From positions 682,001-746,000 of the forward strand of contig OZ244984.1 in assembly GCA_965223125.1 (NCBI GenBank): a stretch of DNA of 64,000 nt, read 5' to 3'. The notes below the pieces were generated by a model, which searched no databases, was not told the DNA's origin, and saw only the letters and a list, made by a program, of their open reading frames with translations. This DNA comes from Pacificispira sp965223125 (lineage in GTDB: Bacteria; Pseudomonadota; Alphaproteobacteria; UBA8366; Aestuariispiraceae). Shown here piece by piece: positions 41,266 to 50,526 of this stretch (the first letter of the stretch is position 1; the number at the start of each line of letters is the position of its first letter). The translations under genes and the position numbers were made by a program.

Positions 41266-43031
41266 GCCGCCTCCAGGGCTTCCAGAATCGTCGCGTCGCG
41301 CGTATCGATACCCCCAATCCAGGCCTTGTGCCAGAGGGCATAATACAGCAGGACCCAGGCGGCCTGCCCTTCCCGCTTGCCATCCGCCGCCTTGAACAGG
41401 GCCTCCACCCGGCCCGGAACGGCAATTTCGGCGATGCAGGACTGACGCGCAATCGCTGCTCCCAACCGTCCGGCATCCGCCTTGATCCAACTGCCGACCG
41501 GAACCGTGAAACCACGTTTAGGGGCGAAAGCCGCCGCTTCAGGCAGACGCCGGTCAAGCCATCGCCGCAATATCCATTTCCCCCGCCCGTCCCGGATTTT
41601 CATGTCGTCAGGCAACCGGAACGCGGCCTCCGCCACGGCGGGATCAAGAAATGGCGTGCGGCCTTCCAGACCATGGGCCATCAGGCAGCGGTCCAGCTTC
41701 ACCAGCAGATCGTTCGGCAACCAGTCCTCGCAATCGCTGGCCTGGGCGGTCTGCAACCGGTTGCGGCCCTCATTCCGGTCCCGTGCCTCACGTCCAGAAA
41801 TACTGTCGCGCCATGTCGACGATATGTCGCGCAGCACATCCAGACGATCGAATACTCCCCGGCCCCGGATCGCCTTGCCGCCCAGCCACCAGGGGCGCAG
41901 GACCGAGCGATAGCGTCCATAACCCGCGAATATCTCGTCACCGCCCTCACCGCACAGAACAACCTTCAGATCCTGGGCCGCGCGTTCGGCCAGCATCCAG
42001 CTTGGCAGGATCGCATAATCCGCCGTCGGATCGTCAACCGCCGCCGCGATCCGCGGCAGCAGGCGATTGAAATCCACCGCGCCGAACGTGACTTCCTCAT
42101 GCACAGCCCCCAAGTGCCGAGCCAGCATTCGCGCATGATCGCGCTCGTCATGGACGCTCGTACCATCAAAACCGGCGGTAAAGGCAACGACCGGACTTTC
42201 ATTCAGTTCCGCCATCATGCTGAGGATCACACTGGAATCGATACCGCCGGACAAGAACAGCCCATAGGGCACATCAGAGCGCTGATGCACACGCACGCTG
42301 TCGCGCAGGGCAGCGTCGAGCCGCGCCAGGGCATCGACTTCTGAAATGACTTCCGGACCTCCACTGGGAAGCGCATGGCGCTGTTCGCGGGCGACAATCC
42401 GACCCTGTTTTACAACCAGCGTCTCTCCCGGCAGAACCCGCTTTATTCCCTGCACCGGCAGCGCCCGCCCGCAGGAGAACTGAAGCTGAAGCAGGGTATC
42501 CCGCGCTTCCGTCTCGAGAGTCGCCTTGATCAGACCAGCCCGAAGCAGCACACCCGGTTCCGACGCGAAAGCAAAAAGCTCCGGCGTTTCAATATAGTAG
42601 AGCGGCTTTATGCCGAAAGGATCGCGTGCGAGGACAAGGCTGCCCCCCTCCGTCGGGTCATGTATCGCGATTGCGAACATGCCTCTGAGCCGTCGTGCGA
42701 AGCCCATACCCTCCTGCCGATACAGAAACAACGCCGGTTCGCAGTCAGACGCCGTCCGAAACGGCACTTGCGGCATATCGGCCTTCAATTCGATGTAATT
42801 ATATATCTCTCCATTCGCCACCAGTGCGGCACCGCCCGGCTCATAGAGCGGCTGGTCCCCGGTATCGAGGTCGATGATCGCAAGCCGCGTTTGCAACAGG
42901 GCGGTATCACCCGCCAGATGCCGCCCCGTTCCGTCGGGCCCGCGATGGCTCAGGGCCTTCAGCATCGCCATCAACACCGCCTCATCCGGGGCGGAACCAT
43001 CCCGCGTCATGATCCCTGCTATGCCGCACAT
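41262..43031 (-). CDS. asnB: Glutamine-hydrolysing asparagine synthase-like amidotransferase (copy 2)
   Basis: 589 residues beginning MCGIAGIMT; Cys2 and HRGPDGTG of the glutaminase are intact. The synthetase domain has FLSGGIDSSVILSMMAEL (PP-loop, about residue 250-265) and LCGEGGDEIFAGYGRYR. It differs clearly from the other two copies along its length, so the three are old paralogues or separate acquisitions. The neighbours are a GT4 glycosyltransferase and an O-antigen-ligase-like protein on the same strand, which suggests amidation of a sugar acid in a surface polysaccharide. Confidence 0.9.
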   Translation of the reverse strand: MCGIAGIMTRDGSAPDEAVLMAMLKALSHRGPDGTGRHLAGDTALLQTRLAIIDLDTGDQPLYEPGGAALVANGEIYNYIELKADMPQVPFRTASDCEPALFLYRQEGMGFARRLRGMFAIAIHDPTEGGSLVLARDPFGIKPLYYIETPELFAFASEPGVLLRAGLIKATLETEARDTLLQLQFSCGRALPVQGIKRVLPGETLVVKQGRIVAREQRHALPSGGPEVISEVDALARLDAALRDSVRVHQRSDVPYGLFLSGGIDSSVILSMMAELNESPVVAFTAGFDGTSVHDERDHARMLARHLGAVHEEVTFGAVDFNRLLPRIAAAVDDPTADYAILPSWMLAERAAQDLKVVLCGEGGDEIFAGYGRYRSVLRPWWLGGKAIRGRGVFDRLDVLRDISSTWRDSISGREARDRNEGRNRLQTAQASDCEDWLPNDLLVKLDRCLMAHGLEGRTPFLDPAVAEAAFRLPDDMKIRDGRGKWILRRWLDRRLPEAAAFAPKRGFTVPVGSWIKADAGRLGAAIARQSCIAEIAVPGRVEALFKAADGKREGQAAWVLLYYALWHKAWIGGIDTRDATILEALEAA

Positions 43032-43078
43032 GATTGCGCTGACCTGCTCCGGTTTGGCCGATATCCTGAGAGAAGACG

Positions 43079-44113
43079 TCAGGATGTCCGGCGGATTGTA
43101 TCGAAAAACTCCTGATAGGCGGCAACCACCGGTCCTTCTGAAAAGCGGGCGGTGAATTCGGCATGCGCTTGACCTGCAATATCCTGGCCCAGTGCCCGAT
43201 CTTCAAGTAACCGATTGACGGCCAAGGCCAGTGCATCGGCATTATCCACCGGTGCCAGCAACCCCGTCTTGCCATCGACGATCAGTTGCGTAGGTCCCTG
43301 AGACGCGGCGGCGACGACCGGCACGCCCTGCGCCCAGGCCTCCAGCACCATATTGCCCAATGGTTCATGGCGCGAGGAGCAGAAAAAGATATCCGCAGCC
43401 GACAACAAGGCCGGGGCATCGTCACGCCAGCCCAGAAACCGCACCCGACTGGCCACGCCAAGCCTGCTTGCCTGCTGGCGCAGCGCCTGTTCCTCCTTGC
43501 CGTCCCCAGCGATCCAAAGATAGGCCTTTGGCAGTTTCGCCAGTGTTTCCAGCGCGGTATCGAATGCCTTGTTCGGATGCAGGCGACCCAGACAAAGCAG
43601 CAGCGGAGCCCCTTCCGGCGTATCCAGCCCGGCGCGATCCACCGGCGGCAACCGCCGGTCATCGACGAAATTCGGCAGGTACCACGCCTTCTCGGCAGGC
43701 CAGCCTTCCCGCAGCAGATAGTCGCGGATATCCTCGGTATTGGCGATCAGATGATCGCAGCGTTTGTAATTCTTAAGCTTGTAATAACCGCCCAGCCGCC
43801 CGACCACGGTCCAGTCACCCTTCGGGGCAACTTTCGCCGCCCGGTTCATCCAGACCAGAACGATATCGGGATTGAAGCTCCGCGCCACCATGCGCACGGA
43901 TTTCTTGGTGATCAAATCGAACTTACCCCCGAAGGGAAGTTCCGTCACCGGAACGCCCGCCGCCGTCAAGGCCACACGGCGTTCCTCATGGGCGCGGATG
44001 GCAGCCTGCTGCGGCGTGCCCGCCCGCGCCAACGCGCAAACCAGACGCACGAAGAACGCTTCAGCACCACCGGTTTGTGCCCCCGCCATGACCTGTAACA
44101 CAGATACCGTCAC
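43079..44113 (-). CDS. Family 4 glycosyltransferase
   Basis: 344 residues with the GT-B fold. The glycine-rich N-terminal MAGAQTGGAEAFFVRLVCAL is the acceptor-domain loop, and the C-terminal nucleotide-sugar domain has LLCLGRLHPNKAFDTALE and SSRHEPLGNMVLEAWAQGVPVVA with the catalytic EPxGxxxLE motif. It should add one sugar to a lipid-linked or LPS-core glycan at the cytoplasmic face. It lies between the amidotransferase and the ligase-like gene, all on the minus strand. Confidence 0.92.
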   Translation of the reverse strand: MTVSVLQVMAGAQTGGAEAFFVRLVCALARAGTPQQAAIRAHEERRVALTAAGVPVTELPFGGKFDLITKKSVRMVARSFNPDIVLVWMNRAAKVAPKGDWTVVGRLGGYYKLKNYKRCDHLIANTEDIRDYLLREGWPAEKAWYLPNFVDDRRLPPVDRAGLDTPEGAPLLLCLGRLHPNKAFDTALETLAKLPKAYLWIAGDGKEEQALRQQASRLGVASRVRFLGWRDDAPALLSAADIFFCSSRHEPLGNMVLEAWAQGVPVVAAASQGPTQLIVDGKTGLLAPVDNADALALAVNRLLEDRALGQDIAGQAHAEFTARFSEGPVVAAYQEFFDTIRRTS

Positions 44114-44124
44114 CAGACTGCTCT

Positions 44125-45471
44125 CTATCTTCGGGTTTTGGGATCGACTGAATCCGGATCCACGGTCCAGTCCGCATCATCTTCCGGGGAAGACTCGTCC
44201 GCATCCTCATCGTCGTCATAGTCAAAATCGTCTTCGTCGTCATCCGGCGAATTGAAATGATACAATGTCGGATCCTCACGGGCTGCATCGAAAATCGATC
44301 CCAATGCCGCCCCCTGCGCTGCTTTCGGTCGGGATCCCGCCAGTACGATGGCGGCCACGACGAATGTGCCAAGCATCCAGCCATGCCACAAGCCGATCCC
44401 CGATACCGCCACCGCAAGCCCCGATGCCAGGGTCGCCGCAATCGCCGGACGACGCCAGCCATCCGCCTCCCCCTGGATGCTTCGCGACACGATCAGACCA
44501 TAACCCGTCATGGCAAGGATCAACCCGACCGCCCCAGTGCCAACCAGAAGATGCAGGAAGGCATTGAGATTACCCTGGATGGCCCCGTCGAGCCCCCGGC
44601 CATCGGGTGAAACAACTCCCGCGCCCCATCCCAGGATCGGGGCATTGGCCCAGGATTCCAGGCCAAAACGCCAGAACTCGACCCGTTCGGCAATACCGGA
44701 ATATGAGGCACCAAGCCCGGTTGACCAATCGGTCAGACCGTCAGCATCCACCATCACGGCAACTGCCGGACCAAATCCACAGATGATGACGGCCAGCCAG
44801 AGCAGTACACGTGACAGAAACGCCGAGAAAAATCCAAGGCTGAACAGCAATGCGGCAAAGCCGATGACAACCCAATGGGTCAAACCCCCGCCGAAACCCG
44901 CAACAGGCAGGGCCACGATGAGCCAGAGCGTTGCCTCCTTCCAGCCATACTGGCGCTGGATCACGGCGGCGAGCGGCCAGGAGAGCACCGCGAGCATGGC
45001 ATAGAGCGCATCCATGCTGTCCGTGCCGCGCAAAACACGATCCGACAGGAGACCGCCCGAAGCCACGTCAAAAACCAGCAACCCCATAATGGTGCATATG
45101 AGAATCACCGACACGACCGGACTGCTGTCAAAGGGTGGAGCCTTTGCCATAACCAGCACAGTCGGCATACCGATAAGGATCGCGGCGGCGACGACAAGCG
45201 CCATCGATACCGTCGTTCCAGAGTCATGCGACCAACCGATACTGGCGGTGATCCAGAGCGCCAGCAACAGCAGGATCACTCCCATCGGACCCAGCGCGCG
45301 GGGAACCGCCCCAAGGCCGCGCCCATGCACCACGAGAATGACGAGCGCGCAGAGGACAGCGGCAATCATCACGCCCTGCGGCACCAGAAGGGCGACCAGC
45401 ATCGCAACGCCAACGAAAAGCGGGCCGTCCACGAAACGGATCAGGGGATGGGTATTCGCAGGATCTGTCAT
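44125..45471 (-). CDS. O-antigen ligase/polymerase-like membrane protein with acidic tail
   Basis: 448 residues with about ten membrane helices and a large periplasmic loop around residues 220-290 (NAPILGWGAGVVSPDGRGLDGAIQGNLNAFLHLLVGTGAVG), the WaaL/Wzy arrangement in which the loop takes the sugar donor. It would ligate or polymerise polysaccharide at the outer face of the inner membrane. The last 45 residues are an extreme acidic tail (DDDEDDFDYDDDEDADESS), cytoplasmic by topology; this is not part of the family. The glycosyltransferase gene follows 11 bases later. Confidence 0.8.
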   Translation of the reverse strand: MTDPANTHPLIRFVDGPLFVGVAMLVALLVPQGVMIAAVLCALVILVVHGRGLGAVPRALGPMGVILLLLALWITASIGWSHDSGTTVSMALVVAAAILIGMPTVLVMAKAPPFDSSPVVSVILICTIMGLLVFDVASGGLLSDRVLRGTDSMDALYAMLAVLSWPLAAVIQRQYGWKEATLWLIVALPVAGFGGGLTHWVVIGFAALLFSLGFFSAFLSRVLLWLAVIICGFGPAVAVMVDADGLTDWSTGLGASYSGIAERVEFWRFGLESWANAPILGWGAGVVSPDGRGLDGAIQGNLNAFLHLLVGTGAVGLILAMTGYGLIVSRSIQGEADGWRRPAIAATLASGLAVAVSGIGLWHGWMLGTFVVAAIVLAGSRPKAAQGAALGSIFDAAREDPTLYHFNSPDDDEDDFDYDDDEDADESSPEDDADWTVDPDSVDPKTRR

Positions 45472-45623
45472 CAGGGCGCGGACACAGAATTATCCGTTTG
45501 AGGGGACCGATCCCGACATGTGAACCGATCACGATTGGAAACAGAGTCTACAGAGGGTCGTTTCACGAGGCAAATCAATCCTGCCCTTTTCGGTCGCGGA
45601 AAACTCCGTTATACGCATGCGCC

Positions 45624-46418
45624 ATGACTGACGAACCCGCCAAGGATCGCAAATCCCTGTCCTGCCTGATCGTCGCCCGAAACGAGGAGGCGATGCTTCC
45701 CGACTGTCTCGCCTCGCTCGGTTTTGCGGATGAGATCGTCGTCGTGTTGGACCGAACCACTGACGGGTCGCGTGCCATTGCCGAGGCTGCCAATGCCCGG
45801 ATCATCGAAGGCGGGTGGGAATCTGAAGGAGCCAGACGCAATACCGGCATCGAAGCCTGCCGGGGCGACTGGATTCTGGAGGTCGACGCTGACGAACGCG
45901 CGACGGAGGATGTCGCCCGCGAAGTCACCACCCTGATCCAGACCAGCCCGAATGGTCTGTATCTGATCCCGATCCGCAATGTCATCGGTGGGCGTGAAGT
46001 GCGGTATGGCTGGGGTGCCTATAACGGTGCCGCCTCCGCGCCGCGCCTGTTTTCCAGGGGAGCCAAGATCTGGGGGCCGGAACGGGTGCATCCGTCCCTG
46101 AAAACCGGGCCAAGGCTGGGGTCACTGACGCATGGTTTGATCCATCTGGTTGACCGCGACCTGTCTGACATGTTCAACCGCATGAACCGCTACACCAGCC
46201 TGATGGCTCAGGATGCTGTGGAAAAGGATGCCATCCCCTCCCTCCCTTCCGCCCTACGCCGGATCATTTCACGCGGATGGAAATCTTATATCGCGCGCAA
46301 GGGCTACAAGGAGGGCGTTTACGGTCTGGCCCTGGCCTATTTTGCAGCGGCCTACTCCCTCCAAATTCATCTAAAGGCGCACGAGATTCTGGATCGACGG
46401 GCGCGCGGCATCGATTGA
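45624..46418 (+). CDS. Family 2 glycosyltransferase (WaaE/KdtX-like)
   Basis: 264 residues from ATG 45624. The GT-A core is LSCLIVARNEEAMLPDCLASLGFADEIVVVLDRTTDGS, with the DxD in ILEVDADERAT. The C-terminal half, with YGWGAYNGAASAPRLFSRG then HPSLKTGPRLGSLTHGLIHL and a last amphipathic stretch (YGLALAYFAAAYSLQIHLKAH), is like the LPS-core beta-1,4-glucosyltransferases of the WaaE group. It is divergent from the ligase-like gene (152 bases apart) and completes the polysaccharide group. Confidence 0.9.
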   Translation: MTDEPAKDRKSLSCLIVARNEEAMLPDCLASLGFADEIVVVLDRTTDGSRAIAEAANARIIEGGWESEGARRNTGIEACRGDWILEVDADERATEDVAREVTTLIQTSPNGLYLIPIRNVIGGREVRYGWGAYNGAASAPRLFSRGAKIWGPERVHPSLKTGPRLGSLTHGLIHLVDRDLSDMFNRMNRYTSLMAQDAVEKDAIPSLPSALRRIISRGWKSYIARKGYKEGVYGLALAYFAAAYSLQIHLKAHEILDRRARGID

Positions 46419-46481
46419 GGATGGATTTCACCAAACCTTTGGGCTGTGCATCCACGGGTGAAGACCAGACCATTCCTTCAA

Positions 46482-47786
46482 TCAACGATCCCGAACCGGT
46501 CTCGGGAAGTAATCCCTTTGTGGGATATTCAAGTCGAGTCCGGTTGCCACCTGAAGGATGGATAGCTGCGCGGCAATGCCGTCGGCGAGACGCTTCCCGC
46601 CGTGTTTCTCAAAATATGGCACGCCTCTATCGGCGATGCGACGCAACAGCTTTTCCCATCTGTCGTTGAACTTCGGCCGGACGAATCCAAGGTCCCGCAT
46701 CAATGCCTCCAGACATGGGACCGTGACGTCCTCTGTCCAGGTCGCACCACCGGTTCTGAAGGCAAGTTCATGTGTGTAATCCGGGTCGATGGTGATTGGA
46801 ACGACATCATAAAGCGGTGCAAGTTCACCATGGGTTCCGCGATACAGGATGCTGCCGTTTTTTCCATGATTATCAGTATTTCCAATCGCAAGATTGAACA
46901 ATGTCTGAGTGAAGAAATCCACCTGGAACTTTGCAGGAACCTTGGCGGACAATGCCAATCGCCCCACAGCCTGTGCGGAGAAGCGAAGGTCTTCGCGTCC
47001 GGCGCCGCGCTCGTATTTTAGGCTTTTGGACAGACCGAGCGCCTGACAAAAGTCCTCGCAATGCAGGCGGGAAATCATCGCGCCAGATACCTGACGATCA
47101 AATCTGGTGGAAAGCACAGCACCAATCGCCTCCCCATCCGCATTGAAAGGGAGATACTCTGTTTCAGCCGCCGCTATTTTTATCGAGGACGCGAAATTGA
47201 GCAGTGCCGCTTCATATTGTGCCAGATTTCTGTCTTTTCTGGGCGAGACCTTCAGAATATGGGTCGTCGGCGCTCGGCTGCCTTCGCGCGGTCGATAGAA
47301 TTGGCCCTCATGATAGACGATGGCGATCTTCGGTTGGACACCGGCGACCGGAGAAGGATCTCGCTCCTTCTCTGGGAGGCGACCATGCCGATGCAGAGAC
47401 GCCACGATTGATTGCAAATGGCCCTCATTGATCTCTTCATAATCATCCGGGAAATTGCCGGGCCGCTTGCCTGGCCCCGTCCCTTCCGGTGTAATCGACA
47501 CGGCCCCTGGGCAATCGGCACCCAGATGATAGAGAAGATGTCCGATGTCATCACGGTCCAGACCATGCACGGCAACGATACGCTCCAGCTCCTCCCCTTC
47601 AAACAAAAGATTCCCAAAATAGGCAACACAGGCGGCATCGCTGTATGGCTCATGCCTGAGCGGCAAGGATACAGAAATCGGTGTGTCTGCTGTAGCTGAA
47701 TAGGTAAACCGAAGAGACTTGTCGTCCGCTCTCTCCAGCGCACCGACAGGCATGTCCGTTGTCTCAAGCCATACATCCAGTTTCAT
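46482..47786 (-). CDS. hipA: HipA-family toxin kinase
   Basis: 434 residues. The N-terminal couple domain (KLDVWLETTDMPVGALERADD...SLPLRHEPYSDAACVAYFGNLLFEG) is followed by the kinase domain with the ATP-loop region SPVAGVQPKIAIVY. The catalytic segment is NLAIGNTDNHGKNGSILY and the metal-binding DFG-like motif is LAPLYDVVP. HipA phosphorylates glutamyl-tRNA synthetase or related targets and causes persistence. All key residues are present, so it is likely active. It overlaps hipB by four bases. Confidence 0.93.
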   Translation of the reverse strand: MKLDVWLETTDMPVGALERADDKSLRFTYSATADTPISVSLPLRHEPYSDAACVAYFGNLLFEGEELERIVAVHGLDRDDIGHLLYHLGADCPGAVSITPEGTGPGKRPGNFPDDYEEINEGHLQSIVASLHRHGRLPEKERDPSPVAGVQPKIAIVYHEGQFYRPREGSRAPTTHILKVSPRKDRNLAQYEAALLNFASSIKIAAAETEYLPFNADGEAIGAVLSTRFDRQVSGAMISRLHCEDFCQALGLSKSLKYERGAGREDLRFSAQAVGRLALSAKVPAKFQVDFFTQTLFNLAIGNTDNHGKNGSILYRGTHGELAPLYDVVPITIDPDYTHELAFRTGGATWTEDVTVPCLEALMRDLGFVRPKFNDRWEKLLRRIADRGVPYFEKHGGKRLADGIAAQLSILQVATGLDLNIPQRDYFPRPVRDR

Positions 47787-48013
47787 GACCTCGGAACCCC
47801 ATACAAGTCGATACCGAGCGCAGAGAATAGACGAAGGTATGTATCGAGTGTGGCAACACTCTTCCCGCGTTCGATGTTCGACAGGTTTGGTTGCGGAACA
47901 CCACTGACGGAGGCAAGAGTCTCCTGGCTGAATTTCAGCGCACGCCGCCGCTGCCGGATTAGATATCCCATCTCTTCCGGTGTTGATATTCTAGTCTCGT
48001 CGACACTGACCAC
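47783..48013 (-). CDS. hipB: HipB-family antitoxin, HTH repressor
   Basis: 76 residues from GTG 48013. An XRE-type HTH fills most of the protein: MGYLIRQRRRALKFSQETLASVSGVPQPNLSNIERGK, then TLDTYLRLFSALGIDLYGV. HipB binds HipA and represses the operon. Its own operator-like dyad with the same spacer length as the known Escherichia coli site lies 11-32 bases upstream of the start. Confidence 0.93.
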   Translation of the reverse strand: MVSVDETRISTPEEMGYLIRQRRRALKFSQETLASVSGVPQPNLSNIERGKSVATLDTYLRLFSALGIDLYGVPRS

Positions 48014-48356
48014 GGCGCACCTTTATATAGCGTTCGTACTATATATTTGCATAGAATCACTATTCTAGCAAGATTTATATCTAGTTAGCTATATTTCATG
48101 CGCCGACAGCATGAAAAGCCAAAATTATAGTTATCTTGATATAATATTAACAACCCTTGCCAACGATAATCATCATTGCAACCGATCTGATCAGGCTGAC
48201 TCTGCTCTTAAATTTCCTGCATATCTCGATAGAAACCGTAATCACTCGTGAAATCTGATCGCTGACAGCATATTGCCAAATCCACCCGGACTTCCTACCT
48301 GAGACAGGTACCCGGTTGGTTTCCGGCGTCACGCGCGAGGGGGAGTTTCAGGGTCC
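48014..48356. other. AT-rich region upstream of hipBA (343 bases)
   Basis: No gene is seen between hipB (minus) and ygfZ (plus). The first 150 bases next to hipB are extremely AT-rich compared with the genome, consistent with acquired DNA, and hold the hip promoter, the dyad at 48024-48045 and a second small dyad TAGAAT-CACT-ATTCTA (48052-48067). The part near ygfZ regains normal composition. Confidence 0.6.
48024..48045. promoter_or_regulatory. HipB operator candidate TATATAG-N8-CTATATA
   Basis: Perfect seven-base arms with an eight-base spacer. HipB of Escherichia coli recognises TATCC-N8-GGATA, that is, the same spacer and TAT/ATA ends. The site is 11 bases in front of the hipB start, where binding would block transcription. 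Confidence 0.65.
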
Positions 48357-49247
48357 ATGCCACACTTTGCTGAACTGACCGGACGCGGTGTCATAACAGT
48401 GACAGGCGCGGATCGTGTTGCCTTCCTGCAGGGCCTGATCTCCAACGATGTTACCCGAGCCACCGCCGGGAAACCGGTCTGGGCGGCCCTGCTGACAGCC
48501 CAGGGCAAGTTCCGGCACGATTTCTTCCTGCTCTCCCAGGATAACCGGCTGCTGCTGGATTGCGAAGGTGGCGACCGGATGATGGATCTGGGACAGACAC
48601 TGCGCCGCTATGTCCTGCGCGCCGATGCGAAACTGGGAATCGATCAGGAACTGTCCTGTTTCGCCCTTTGGGGAGCGGGATCGCATGATATCATCGAACT
48701 CCCTGATGGTGAGTATCAGCGTGAATTCGCTGGTGGCATCGCCTTTTCCGATCCGCGCCTGCCGGAGATGGGAATCCGCATCCTGGCCCCGCGTGATGCT
48801 ATCCGTGCGAGACTGCTGGAACTGGACGCGGTCGAGGGGGACAGGAACGACTGGGACTCACACCGAATACCGCTTGGCATTCCCGACGGCGGGCGCGACA
48901 TGCAGCCGGACAAAGCGATCCTGCTGGAGGCCGGGTTTGATGAACTTCACGGCGTTGACTGGCAGAAGGGCTGCTACATGGGGCAGGAACTGACCGCCCG
49001 CACCAAGTATCGTGGCCTAGTCAAGAAGCGCCTGATTCCGGTACGCCTTACGGGTAATGCACCGGAAGAAGGGGTGCAGGTCACCACCGATCAGGGCAAA
49101 GATGCCGGTACGCTGTTCAGTATCGCGGACGGCTGGGGCCTTGCCCTACTGCGCCTCGACGCCGTCAAAGGAAAGGCGGCGCTCACTGCAGGTGGCGCCG
49201 CCCTGACTCCCGTCATTCCGGGTTGGATTGATCTGAAGGACGATTAA
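48357..49247 (+). CDS. ygfZ: Folate-binding protein YgfZ
   Basis: 296 residues of the GcvT-like YgfZ family, which supports assembly or repair of iron-sulfur enzymes with tetrahydrofolate. VAFLQGLISNDVT at the N-terminus and the diagnostic KGCYMGQELTAR (residues about 205-215) with the essential cysteine are present. The C-terminal barrel is normal. The start at 48357 is an ATG with GGGGGAG upstream. The stop overlaps that of mdh on the other strand by three bases. Confidence 0.95.
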   Translation: MPHFAELTGRGVITVTGADRVAFLQGLISNDVTRATAGKPVWAALLTAQGKFRHDFFLLSQDNRLLLDCEGGDRMMDLGQTLRRYVLRADAKLGIDQELSCFALWGAGSHDIIELPDGEYQREFAGGIAFSDPRLPEMGIRILAPRDAIRARLLELDAVEGDRNDWDSHRIPLGIPDGGRDMQPDKAILLEAGFDELHGVDWQKGCYMGQELTARTKYRGLVKKRLIPVRLTGNAPEEGVQVTTDQGKDAGTLFSIADGWGLALLRLDAVKGKAALTAGGAALTPVIPGWIDLKDD

Positions 49248-50203
49248 CCGGCGTTCAGAACCGTATCCAGCGCCGCATTCAATTCCTTCACCGCCTGCAC
49301 GGAATGATCGAACATGGCGCGCTCTTCAGCGTCCATACTGATTTCCACCACGCGCTCGACTCCGTTCTGGCCGATCACAACCGGCACGCCGACATAGAGA
49401 CCGTCGAGGTCGTAAACACCCTCACACCAGGCAGCGCAGGGCAGGACCCGCTTCTTGTCCAGCAGATAGCTTTCCGCCATCGAAATCGCCGAGGATGCCG
49501 GCGCGTAGAAGGCCGAACCGGTCTTCAACAGGGCAACGATCTCGCCGCCACCGCTGCGGGTACGCTGCACGATTGCGTCGATCTTCTCCTGCGTTGACCA
49601 ACCCATCTTGATAAGGTCCGGCACAGGAATGCCCGCCACCGTCGAATAGCGGATCAGCGGCACCATCGTGTCGCCATGGCCACCCAGTACGAAGGCAGTC
49701 ACATCCTCGACCGAGACATCGAATTCCTCGGCCAGGAAACAGCGGAAGCGGGCACTGTCGAGCACGCCCGCCATGCCGACGACCTTGTTCGCGGGCAGGC
49801 CACTTTCACGCTGCAGCAGGCCAACCATGACATCCAGCGGATTGGTGATGCAGATCACGAAGGCATCCGGGCAATGAGTTTTGATCCCCTCGCCCACCGA
49901 TTTCATCACCTTTGCGTTGATGCCAATCAGGTCGTCGCGGCTCATCCCCGGCTTGCGGGCGATCCCGGCGGTGACGATTACCACGTCGGATCCCTTCAGA
50001 TCCGCATAGTCATTGGTGCCCCTCAGAACCGCATCGAAACCTTCGACCGGGGCCGCCTGGGCGATGTCCAGCGCCTTACCCTGGGGCATGCCATCAACGA
50101 TGTCGAACACGACGATATCGCCAAGCTGCTTCAGGCCCGCCAGCAGCGCCAGCGTCCCACCGATATTTCCTGCGCCAACCAGCGCGATCTTGTTCCGTGC
50201 CAT
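49244..50203 (-). CDS. mdh: Malate dehydrogenase
   Basis: TCA-cycle NAD-dependent enzyme of the lactate/malate dehydrogenase family. 319 residues from ATG 50203. The Rossmann loop is LVGAGNIGGTLA; ITNPLDVMV and GMAGVLDSARFR precede the catalytic GGHGDTMVP with the active histidine. This is the LDH-like, tetrameric MDH (about 320 residues) usual in alphaproteobacteria. In relatives it often heads a sucCD-sucAB operon; here it is followed only by ygfZ in the opposite direction. Confidence 0.97.
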   Translation of the reverse strand: MARNKIALVGAGNIGGTLALLAGLKQLGDIVVFDIVDGMPQGKALDIAQAAPVEGFDAVLRGTNDYADLKGSDVVIVTAGIARKPGMSRDDLIGINAKVMKSVGEGIKTHCPDAFVICITNPLDVMVGLLQRESGLPANKVVGMAGVLDSARFRCFLAEEFDVSVEDVTAFVLGGHGDTMVPLIRYSTVAGIPVPDLIKMGWSTQEKIDAIVQRTRSGGGEIVALLKTGSAFYAPASSAISMAESYLLDKKRVLPCAAWCEGVYDLDGLYVGVPVVIGQNGVERVVEISMDAEERAMFDHSVQAVKELNAALDTVLNAG

Positions 50204-50526
50204 GATCAGGTCTGCCTTTCCTTGTGAGCATCGCGCGTCGAAGGCCCGCCACGGGCGCTTCAAGCGTTCCCAGACAGGTTCGTAGCCGAGGGGGCACCAC
50301 GACGCAAGTGCGTAAGGTCAGCGCTTTCACCGGAATCCGGGGTCAGTCAAAGGTGCTGTCCAAGTACACATCCGGAAGAGCTTCTGCCGCCTACCATCGA
50401 CAATTAAGCCGACTGTATCTTCCGAAAGGATTGTGACAATACAATGTCTGCCATCCGGTGCCTCGGGAATCGGCTGGACCTGCTCCCCGGATTCAGCTAG
50501 CACCGGCTTCACAAGCCGAGGCAAAC
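50204..50526. other. Intergenic region between mdh and the dedA operon (323 bases)
   Basis: Divergent promoter region. A 65-codon frame on the minus strand (50327-50524) starts only at TTG, has no ribosome site and no family resemblance, so I do not call it a gene. No strong dyad or riboswitch-like structure was seen. Confidence 0.5.

Noticed and set aside
50327..50524. 65-codon frame between mdh and dedA
   Set aside because: Starts only at TTG, no ribosome site, no recognisable family.
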